Below, in pieces: positions 21,179-27,292 of a DNA stretch of 27,292 bases. The notes beneath the pieces are model-generated. The model saw nothing but the letters and a program-made list of their open reading frames with translations. It had not been told where the DNA came from and did not search any database. A program made the position numbers and the translations under genes. The DNA lies in NCBI GenBank assembly GCA_032128395.1, contig JAQBGV010000246.1, forward strand, positions 1 through 27,292, given 5' to 3'. Source of the stretch: JAQBGV01 sp032128395. Lineage in GTDB: Bacteria; Planctomycetota; UBA8108; UBA1146. Each line of letters starts with the position of its first letter. The stretch's first letter is position 1.

Positions 21179-22953
21179 TACAGGTATTCATCGATCTTGA
21201 GGATCCCGACCTTCTGCGCGAGCACGACCAGCACCAAGAGCGGCGCGACGAATCGCACCAGCACCAGCCACCCCTGGATCAGCATCGGGCTCATTCCGAC
21301 GAGCTCCGCCTCGCGCACTCGCTTCGGCATCACCCACCCAGCGTAGATCGAGATGAAGAGACCGCCGATCGGGAGCAGCCAGTTCGATGCGAGATAGTCC
21401 ATGGTGGTGAAGAAATCGTTGCCGTACCCGGACTGCCAGCTGGCGAGGAGGAATCCCTTGCTCGCCGCGAAGGCGGAGAACATCCCGAAGGCGAACACCA
21501 ACCCACCGACGATCCAGGCCGCTCGCTTGCGCGGCCACCCGAGCGAGTCGATGCAGTAGGAGCAGAGGACCTCGAGGAGCGAGATCGACGAGGTCAGAGC
21601 GGCGAACACCAGGAGCCCGAAGAAGAGGATCGCCAGCAGCAGTCCCCCGGTCCCGATCTCGGCGAACGCGAGCGGCATGCTGACGAACACCAAGCCCGGT
21701 CCCCCCGCCGGTTCGATGTCGTAGCTGAAGATGATCGGGAAGATCATCAGGCAGGCGAGCAGCGCGATCACGGTGTCGAACACCGAGATCCAGGCCGCCT
21801 GGGAGGCGAGATTCGATTTTCCCTGCTGGTACGAGCCGTAGGTGATCATCGCCCCCATGCCGAGCGAGAGGGTGAAGAAGGCGTGCCCGAGGGCCTCGAG
21901 CACCCCGCTCGCTTTCAGCTTCGACGCATCAGGGGTGAAGACGAAATCGACGGCGCGGCCGAACCCGGGCTGTGTGGCGCCGTAGACGACCATGAACAGG
22001 ATCACGACGACCAGCGCCGGCATCAGGAATCGGCAGGCCCGTTCGATCCCCTTCGAGATGCCACCGGCGACGATCAAGACCGTGATCAGCATGAAGAGCA
22101 GCGCCCAGAAGGCGGAAGTCCAGCCATCGGAGGCGAGGCCCCCGAAGCGAGCGCCGACTTCGGCGGCGATCTGTTCCCGGCGCTCCATGGACTCCCCCTC
22201 GTCGCGAATCGAGCGGTCATCGTGGCTCGCGTAGAATTCCTGGGCCTCCCGCAGAGCATCCTCACGAGCTCTGGAGAGGTCCGGTTGGAGCGCCTCGACG
22301 GCTTCTACGGCGCTTCGGAGCTCCTCCTTCTCGAGGAGTCGAGCGCGCGCATCGGCCCGGTCGGTCGCTCCCGAGAGCGCAGTCACGAATCGAGCGTGCT
22401 CATCCCAGTAGGAGGGGGGAAGCTCGTTCCAGATCGGACGCGTCCTGTCTCTCTCAACATGGTTGGCCTTGGCCTCGATGAGTCGCTCGCGCATGTCGTC
22501 CATCGGCTCGTTCGCGCGGTAGATGTACCCATCCGTCTTTCCTTCCGAGAACACCGCCTCCGTGAAGTTGGCGACCGACTTGAGGGTGTAGTCCATCGAC
22601 CAGCCGGCGACGACGATGTAGTAGGAGAGGATCACGAACCCACAGATCACCCCGAGCCAGCCGACGGCGGCCCACGGACTCCGTCCCCCCTGCAAGTGGT
22701 GGAACGCGGCGATCGGTTGTCGTTGGGCGGCTCGGCCGATCATGATCTCGGCGAGCATGATCGGCAGCCCGACGAGGACGATACAGAACAGGTAGATCAG
22801 GACGAACCACCCGCCGCCGTTCTCGCCGGTGATGTAGGGAAACTTCCAGATGTTCCCGAGTCCCACCGCCGACCCTGCGGCGGCGAGGATGAAACCGAAC
22901 CGTGAGTTCCAGTGGACCCGCGTCGGGGCGCTGGTCGTGGTCTCGTCCGTCAT
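21178..22953 (-). CDS. SLC6/NSS-family sodium-dependent transporter with enlarged loop
   Basis: Imports a small molecule, commonly an amino acid, together with Na+ across the inner membrane. The 591-residue protein opens with the family signature RFGFILAAAGSAVGLGNIWKFPY (residues 18-40) for TM1, with GENGGG after it. Later blocks such as LGHAFFTLSLGMGAMITYGSY also match the family. Bacterial members are usually 440-510 residues. The excess lies between TM3 and TM4 (~126-272), a charged helical stretch with EALQPDLSRAREDALREAQ, facing outside by the family topology. ATG 22951-22953 has GGGAGGGGAT at 5-6 nt and was chosen over the longer frame. The substrate is not predictable here. A good promoter precedes it at 23003-23031. 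Confidence 0.93.
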   Translation of the reverse strand: MTDETTTSAPTRVHWNSRFGFILAAAGSAVGLGNIWKFPYITGENGGGWFVLIYLFCIVLVGLPIMLAEIMIGRAAQRQPIAAFHHLQGGRSPWAAVGWLGVICGFVILSYYIVVAGWSMDYTLKSVANFTEAVFSEGKTDGYIYRANEPMDDMRERLIEAKANHVERDRTRPIWNELPPSYWDEHARFVTALSGATDRADARARLLEKEELRSAVEAVEALQPDLSRAREDALREAQEFYASHDDRSIRDEGESMERREQIAAEVGARFGGLASDGWTSAFWALLFMLITVLIVAGGISKGIERACRFLMPALVVVILFMVVYGATQPGFGRAVDFVFTPDASKLKASGVLEALGHAFFTLSLGMGAMITYGSYQQGKSNLASQAAWISVFDTVIALLACLMIFPIIFSYDIEPAGGPGLVFVSMPLAFAEIGTGGLLLAILFFGLLVFAALTSSISLLEVLCSYCIDSLGWPRKRAAWIVGGLVFAFGMFSAFAASKGFLLASWQSGYGNDFFTTMDYLASNWLLPIGGLFISIYAGWVMPKRVREAELVGMSPMLIQGWLVLVRFVAPLLVLVVLAQKVGILKIDEYL

Positions 22954-23002
22954 GCGGATCCCCTCCCGTACTTCTCCTGGCGCGTATTCCGCAGGCCGCG
23001 AG

Positions 23003-23031
23003 ATCGTAGCGGAACGGGCAACTCCTGGCAA
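23003..23031 (-). promoter_or_regulatory. Promoter for the SLC6-type transporter
   Basis: On the minus strand TTGCCA (23026-23031, 5 of 6) and TACGAT (23003-23008, 4 of 6) are 17 nt apart. The start site would lie ~45 nt upstream of the ATG at 22953. No comparable box was found for the divergent gene at 23152. Confidence 0.55.
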
Positions 23032-23151
23032 AGTCCGGGGTTGGGACGAACCCCGGAGGACGGGTTCCCCGCTTGCATCGTAGACTCCGATGGACCGGCC
23101 CCCCTGCAGGTCCCCCCGACGGCGCTCGATCCACCAGGCGAGGTGATCTCG

Positions 23152-24399
23152 ATGTCCACCGGACAAAAAATAGCAGTGTCCCGCGCACGCTTGCGCGCTC
23201 TTTGCCTCCTCCTCTTCACCGTCTCGGTCGGCGGTTGCGCGGCGAGCCCGAATGGGACCCCCTCGCGCCCCGAGGGAGAGCAGCAGCGCATTCTCCAGCA
23301 AACGATCTCACAGCTGCGCCTCGGTCTCGACGATGTGCGGACGCAGCGCGATGAGGTCCAGGGGCGTTACCACAACGCCGAGAAGGAGCTCGAGACTGCG
23401 CACCGGGAACTCGCGTTCCTCGAGGCTCAGATTCGCGCGGATCGGAAGCTCGGAAGCGCTCGAGGTAGCGAACTCGGAGGCCTTCGCGGAGATTACGAAG
23501 AGCGGGTCAACGAGCTGGCTCAGTCGAAGGAACGGATCACCCGACTCGAGCGCGAGCGCACGACGATACGTGCGGCGTTCGATCAGGACCAACTGAACGT
23601 AGTCCAACTCCGGGGCGAGAAATCGACGCTCACCGGAGAGATCGAGACTCTCCGAGCGGAGATCTCCAGCACGAACAGCCAGTGGGGCGCAGAGCGCAGT
23701 GAGCTCCGCGCCCACCTGCAGTCACGCGATGACGAGCTCGCAATCCTCACCGAGCAGGTCGCCAAGGGAGATATCGCTCTGAAGGAGGCGCTCGCGAGTG
23801 CCGCCGCGAACGCGATGAACCCGAGTGGGAGTTCGGGAAGCGCTACGCGGGGCGCCCCCGGTTCCACCGGCAGCGCCGCTCCCGCTGCGCGCGGCGGGGT
23901 TGGCTCGAAAGCGGGGTGGATCGACCAAACCACCGAAGCGTTCACCTTCGCGGTGGCCCAGATTCAGAAGTTCATGGCGGACCCCGGGGAGAACTGGCGC
24001 ACTCTGCTCCACCCGATTCCGATCGGGATCGTGCTCGTGGTGCTCTGTGCCCCCCTCCTGCTCTGGCGGGTCGTGCGTCGCCGCCGTCGCCCCCGTACGT
24101 CGGGGCGCAAGGTGAGCGAAGCCGCGTCTCTGCCGGCGGAGCCCAGGGTCGCGCAGCGCACGGAACGGTCGATGCCGTCTGTCGCGATTCGCCGCCGCAG
24201 CGAGACCCCGGTCCCGCCCGTGCAGACCGCACCCCCGATCTCTCCCCAGACCGTGGGGAGCATGGCTGCGACCCTCGACGCGGTCCTCGGCGGTGATTCG
24301 CTGGCGACTGCTGGCCGTGCGCCGACCGCGGCGCCTGGTGGGGACGAAGACGATCTTCTCGGAGACCTGCGGGATATCGTCCAGAAGGGTCTCTCCTAA
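23152..24399 (+). CDS. Coiled-coil envelope protein with lipobox-like N-terminus and one TM
   Basis: The function is not known. The 415-residue protein begins with a signal (ALCLLLFTVSVGGCA) that has a lipobox-like VGGC, with C29 as the candidate lipidation site. Residues ~45-215 are heptad-like and rich in Glu, Arg, Leu and Gln (ELETAHRELAFLEAQ, ELAQSKERITRLERE), strongly suggesting a long coiled coil. After a Ser/Gly/Ala linker there is one membrane helix at ~288-306 (IGIVLVVLCAPLLLW) followed by RRRRR and a Pro/Ser-rich tail ending DDLLGDLRDIVQKGL. The basic cluster would place the tail in the cytoplasm and the coiled coil outside. ATG 23152 has AGGTGA 5 nt upstream. A strong terminator follows, so the gene is probably transcribed alone. 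Confidence 0.8.
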   Translation: MSTGQKIAVSRARLRALCLLLFTVSVGGCAASPNGTPSRPEGEQQRILQQTISQLRLGLDDVRTQRDEVQGRYHNAEKELETAHRELAFLEAQIRADRKLGSARGSELGGLRGDYEERVNELAQSKERITRLERERTTIRAAFDQDQLNVVQLRGEKSTLTGEIETLRAEISSTNSQWGAERSELRAHLQSRDDELAILTEQVAKGDIALKEALASAAANAMNPSGSSGSATRGAPGSTGSAAPAARGGVGSKAGWIDQTTEAFTFAVAQIQKFMADPGENWRTLLHPIPIGIVLVVLCAPLLLWRVVRRRRRPRTSGRKVSEAASLPAEPRVAQRTERSMPSVAIRRRSETPVPPVQTAPPISPQTVGSMAATLDAVLGGDSLATAGRAPTAAPGGDEDDLLGDLRDIVQKGLS

Positions 24400-24425
24400 A
24401 AGGGTCCTGGATCCAGACGGCCCAG

Positions 24426-24464
24426 AAAGGTGGGCGCACCGCGATGCGGTGCGCCCACCTTTTT
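24426..24464 (+). terminator. Strong intrinsic terminator after the coiled-coil gene
   Basis: A 17-bp perfect stem pairs AAAGGTGGGCGCACCGC (24426-24442) with 24446-24462 around a 3-nt loop, and a T run covers 24460-24464. It ends transcription 27 nt after the stop at 24399. Because the hairpin contains an ATG in frame with mutS2, it also argues against the long upstream start of that gene. Confidence 0.92.
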
Positions 24465-24551
24465 CTTGCCTCCCGTGCATGCTGCATGGTACGCCCAGCC
24501 GATTCATCGACGCTTCATGAGTCACCAGGAGTCCCATCGGGCGGAGGATCC

Positions 24552-26693
24552 TTGCAGCGGCGGCACACCGACGTGGAACGAGAGGCGAGGGGACGGCTCG
24601 AGTTCCCAGGGTTGCTCGATCTCGTCGCAGCCCATGCGACCTCTCGGCCCGGGAGCTCCGCCGTGCGCGCTCTCGAGCCCGCCCGCGAGCGTGAGCAGAT
24701 CGCCGCCCTTCTCGAAGAGACCGCCGAGATCGCCGCGTGGATCGGGGAGGGAAATTCCCTCCGCATTCAGGATCTCGCCGACTTGCAGGCACTCCTCGAC
24801 CCTCCCGAGGATCGCGCCGACCGTGTCCTCGAATCCGGCGAGCTCGCCTCGGTCGGCTTCGTCCTCGCGCGCGGAGACGCCCTCGGGCAGCTCCTCCGGA
24901 CTCTCGAGGAGAGCCCCCGTCTCGCGTCTCGGGGAGCCGCACTCGTCGATCTGCCCGGACTGCGCACCCGGCTGGCAGCGAGCATCGACCGCCATGGAAG
25001 CATCCTCGACCAGGCGAGCCCGGTCCTCGCGCGCGCCCGTCGTGAGGCGGTCCGGCTCGAGGAACACCTGCGCCGCTGGATGGAGAAGCGCCGCGATGAC
25101 CGCGAGGTGCGGAAGGCGCTGCAGGACTCGATGGTCACGATGCGAAATGGCCGCTGGGTCTTCGCGGTCAAGATCGAGTACCGCCGCAGCGTCCCCGGGG
25201 TGGTGCACGATCGTTCCTCGAGTGGGGCGACTCTCTTCGTCGAGCCGCAGGAGCTCGTGATGCCCGGGAATGAACTCTCCGATCGTCGGGCCGAAGTGCG
25301 GCGGGAGATCTCCCGCATCCTCGTGGAGCTGACCCGTGAGGTCCGCAGGCTGATCCCTCAGATCCTCGAGCGATACGAAGTGCTGGTGGCCCTCGATGTC
25401 GCCGGGGCCCGCGCCAGTTTCGGCGCGGCGTACGGTGGAGTGGTTCCGGTTCTCTCGGAAGGACGCGATCTTTCCCTCAGGGGCGCTCGGCATCCATTGC
25501 TGTTGGCCCGAGAGGGGGAGCCCGAACTCGCCGGGGCCCCCTTCGACCGCGTGCGAGCCGAGGGCGCCGTGGTCCCCCTCGACCTCGATCTCTCCGGAGG
25601 GTGTTTCCAACTCGTCGTGACGGGTCCCAACACCGGCGGGAAGACGGTGGTGCTGAAGACGGTCGGTCTGCTCGCGCTGATGGCGTACACCGGGATCCCG
25701 ATCCCCGCGGAGAGCGCGGTGATCCCGGTCTTCGACGCGGTCTTCGCCGACATCGGCGACGAACAGTCGATCGAGCAAAACCTGTCGACCTTCAGTTCTC
25801 ACATCACGGTGATCTCCGGGGTGCTCGCCCGGGTCTCGTCCCGCAGTTTGGTACTCATCGACGAGCTCGGAGCGGGGACCGACCCGCTCGAGGGTGCCGC
25901 CCTCGGAGAGGCGATCCTCGAGCAGTTCTACCAGCGTGGTGCGTTCACGGTCGTCACGACCCACCTCGGGCGGCTGAAGGAGTTCGCATTCACCCATCGA
26001 AAGTGCGAGAACGCTTCGATGGAGTTCGATCCCCAGCGCCTCGCCCCGACCTATCGCCTGCGGACCGGTCTCGCGGGTCGCTCCAACGCGTTGATCATCG
26101 CGGAGCGACTGGGGATCCCCACGCCGATCGTGGAGCGCGCGCGGGAACTCCAGAGCGGCGAGGAACGGATCGCCCCGGAACTCCTGGAGGGAATCGAGCG
26201 GACCCGCACCGACCTCGAACGGCGCACTCGCGAAGCGGAGCGCCTGAAGCTCAGCGCCCGGGACCACGAGAAGACCGCAGCCAAGGAGCGGCAGCAGGCA
26301 GAGCATCTGGGTCGGGCGATCGAGCACGAGGCGGAACGCGCCGAAGAGGTGCGGGTGAGCGCGGCGATCGAAGCGGTGGAGGCGGCGCTCAGAGAGTTCG
26401 GCGAGCCCCCGCGCGGCCGCCGGGAAGCGTGGGACCGCCTTCTCGAGGCTCTTCGCTCGGCCCGTAGCGGCACCGTGCTCGCTGAGCGACGTCAGGAGAC
26501 GGCGCGATTGCTGAAGAAGGGTGACCCGGTGTTCGTCCCTCGACTGATGGGAGTCTTCGAGGTCCGAAAGATCAACAAGTCGAAGGAGCTCCTGGTAGTC
26601 GACGCGCGCGGAGTCCCGACCGAAGTGACCTTCGCCGACATCTCCTGGATCCTCCCCCCTCCAGGTTTCGAGAAAGCCTGGTACGAGGCGTAG
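24552..26693 (+). CDS. mutS2: MutS2-family ATPase lacking the Smr domain
   Basis: MutS2 proteins are DNA-binding ATPases that oppose recombination or rescue collided ribosomes, depending on species. The product (713 residues) has the N-terminal LEFPGLLDLVAAHATS, the clamp/lever region, and the MutS ATPase: Walker A GPNTGGKT (358-365), Walker B LVLIDELGAGTDP (D437, E438) and the VVTTHLGRLKEFAF segment. A long coiled-coil (~520-620) is followed by a KOW-like segment (KKGDPVFVPRLMGVFEV). The usual ~80-residue Smr nuclease domain, with LDLHG-type motif, is missing; the chain ends PPGFEKAWYEA. TTG 24552 was chosen because GGAGG is 4 nt upstream; GTG 24573 is an alternative, and the ATG at 24444 lies in the terminator. 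A repeat cluster begins right after the stop. Confidence 0.92.
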   Translation: MQRRHTDVEREARGRLEFPGLLDLVAAHATSRPGSSAVRALEPAREREQIAALLEETAEIAAWIGEGNSLRIQDLADLQALLDPPEDRADRVLESGELASVGFVLARGDALGQLLRTLEESPRLASRGAALVDLPGLRTRLAASIDRHGSILDQASPVLARARREAVRLEEHLRRWMEKRRDDREVRKALQDSMVTMRNGRWVFAVKIEYRRSVPGVVHDRSSSGATLFVEPQELVMPGNELSDRRAEVRREISRILVELTREVRRLIPQILERYEVLVALDVAGARASFGAAYGGVVPVLSEGRDLSLRGARHPLLLAREGEPELAGAPFDRVRAEGAVVPLDLDLSGGCFQLVVTGPNTGGKTVVLKTVGLLALMAYTGIPIPAESAVIPVFDAVFADIGDEQSIEQNLSTFSSHITVISGVLARVSSRSLVLIDELGAGTDPLEGAALGEAILEQFYQRGAFTVVTTHLGRLKEFAFTHRKCENASMEFDPQRLAPTYRLRTGLAGRSNALIIAERLGIPTPIVERARELQSGEERIAPELLEGIERTRTDLERRTREAERLKLSARDHEKTAAKERQQAEHLGRAIEHEAERAEEVRVSAAIEAVEAALREFGEPPRGRREAWDRLLEALRSARSGTVLAERRQETARLLKKGDPVFVPRLMGVFEVRKINKSKELLVVDARGVPTEVTFADISWILPPPGFEKAWYEA

Positions 26694-26732
26694 CCGAGGA
26701 GCGTGTTGAGGGTTCTCCAGCCGCGGAGTCGG

Positions 26733-26842
26733 TCGAGGCGGGGTCGGAAGGCGCGGGGTCGACCCCGCAACGAATACAACCACGCAGAGGCCAGCATCGG
26801 CGGCCGGGCGGATGATGGGACTGGCTCGCCGAAGGTGATGCC
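26733..26842 (+). repeat. Interspersed repeat, copy 1
   Basis: This copy starts TCGAGG and contains the perfect 16-bp palindrome GCGGGGTCGACCCCGC (26753-26768). It ends in a 48-nt block (26795-26842) that matches 27114-27161 with one mismatch. Its last 32 nt (26811-26842) also occur, reversed, at 26943-26974. Other copies in the genome would be expected. Confidence 0.85.
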
Positions 26843-26934
26843 GGTCCCGGACAGTCGCCGGTACTCCGACCGACCACGACCGCGGCGGAGACGTTCGTTC
26901 GCATGCAGAACCCGCTGGATCCGCAGGCGAGCGC

Positions 26935-26974
26935 CCGGGACAGGCATCACCTTCGGCGAGCCAGTCCCATCATC
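26935..26974 (-). repeat. Interspersed repeat, copy 2 (inverted, partial)
   Basis: The reverse complement of 26943-26974 is identical to 26811-26842 over 32 nt; similarity continues inward for another 8 nt with one mismatch (GTCCCGG shared). Copies 1 and 2 thus form an inverted repeat of about 40 bp around an ~85-nt spacer and could fold into a long hairpin. Confidence 0.85.
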
Positions 26975-27012
26975 GAGATCTCTCCATCCCGAGAAAAAAT
27001 CACGCAGAAGCT

Positions 27013-27161
27013 GTCGAGGAGGGTCCGAATGCGCGGGGTCGGGGCCGACCGCAGGCGAGCCCCTCGGGTCGTCGAGGATCGGCCACGGCCCCGCAACGCA
27101 GCAGACGGGCCCTCATCGGCGGTCGGGCGGATGATGGGACTGGCTCGCCGAAGGTGATGCC
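27013..27161 (+). repeat. Interspersed repeat, copy 3
   Basis: Same order as copy 1: TCGAGG, then GCGCGGGGTC, then CCCCGCAACG, then the 48-nt terminal block (27114-27161). Here the palindrome arms (27033-27040 and 27087-27094) are separated by ~46 extra bases, so the copies differ by an insertion or deletion inside the palindrome while the end block is conserved. Confidence 0.85.
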
Positions 27162-27244
27162 TTCTATGAGAGTTTCTGGGTCAAGACGTTTCCGCGGCTC
27201 TTTCTCTTCTTCCTGACTCACTTACCTTTCGCCAGCGGGGGGGG

Positions 27245-27291
27245 CCGCCGGGGAGCGGGCTCTCATCCCACCAGAGCCCGCTCCTCGGCGG
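27245..27291. terminator. 19-bp hairpin at the window edge, possible terminator
   Basis: Bases 27245-27263 pair with 27273-27291 over 19 bp (one G-T pair) around the loop CATCCCACC. No T run is visible because the window ends one base later. It could be a terminator for mutS2 or for a gene beyond the edge, or another repeat. Confidence 0.5.
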
Positions 27292-27292
27292 T

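Larger units (their letters stand above)
26694..27292. other. Gene-poor right edge with interspersed repeats
   Basis: No frame here resembles a known protein. The stretch holds three copies of a repeat described separately (26733-26842, 26935-26974, 27013-27161) and a 19-bp hairpin at 27245-27291. The remaining bases, 26694-26732, 26975-27012 and 27162-27244, show nothing further that I can support. The region 27162-27221 read on the minus strand gives a charged peptide beginning with GTG, which runs directly into the last repeat. Confidence 0.6.

Noticed and set aside
24444..24551. ATG start of mutS2 at 24444
   Set aside because: It lies within the terminator stem-loop and gives an N-terminal extension unlike the family.
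24522..26783. Long minus-strand frame opposite mutS2
   Set aside because: No recognisable motif, and the plus strand encodes intact MutS2.
27000..27221. Real gene on the minus strand at the right edge
   Set aside because: Only the first 20 residues look coding; the rest is repeat DNA and then Arg/Pro-rich shadow sequence, and the ribosome site is poor.

Overview
The window is high-GC bacterial chromosome, densely coding, with many 4-nt start/stop overlaps (GTGA or ATGA). Gene content, exported proteins of the 'DTIxxKDGxxxxGKI' type and a HEAT plus von Willebrand factor A protein suggest a planctomycete-like or related deep-branching lineage. That placement is an inference from gene style; no rRNA is present.

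Left part (1-9700). tadA and tRNA-Arg(ACG) lie on the minus strand, with the tRNA first and the gene for its wobble deaminase next. Divergent from them is dnaX-ybaB-recR, followed without a gap by a three-gene membrane unit: an exported two-TM protein, an ABC ATPase and an ABC-2-like permease. A 160-bp MITE-like element sits exactly between ybaB and recR. Next is a gene for an exported protein with ten CxxC motifs.

Middle (9701-16614, minus strand). A seven-gene operon carries the route propionyl-CoA -> methylmalonyl-CoA -> succinyl-CoA: biotin ligase, methylmalonyl-CoA mutase large chain, mutase B12-binding chain, epimerase, carboxyltransferase, biotin carboxylase and a biotin carrier chain. 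Six of the junctions overlap. The biotin ligase can biotinylate the carrier chain made from the same transcript. The carboxylase alpha chain is split into two overlapping genes.

Right part (16744-27292). A short MerR-type regulator, a YbgC-like thioesterase, an FHA protein and an exported HEAT/VWA protein form a plus-strand cluster. After it come a protein read here as a degenerate receiver/GGDEF fusion, a convergent SLC6-type sodium symporter with an enlarged loop, a coiled-coil envelope protein ending in a strong terminator, and a MutS2 that lacks the usual C-terminal Smr domain. The last 600 bases hold no convincing gene but carry three copies of an interspersed repeat in both orientations and a long hairpin at the edge.

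No CRISPR array, phage or complete insertion sequence was seen. The most unusual items are the MITE whose boundaries coincide with the ybaB stop codon and recR ribosome binding site, the tRNA/TadA pairing, the terminal repeat cluster, the ten-CxxC exported protein and the degenerate signalling protein.
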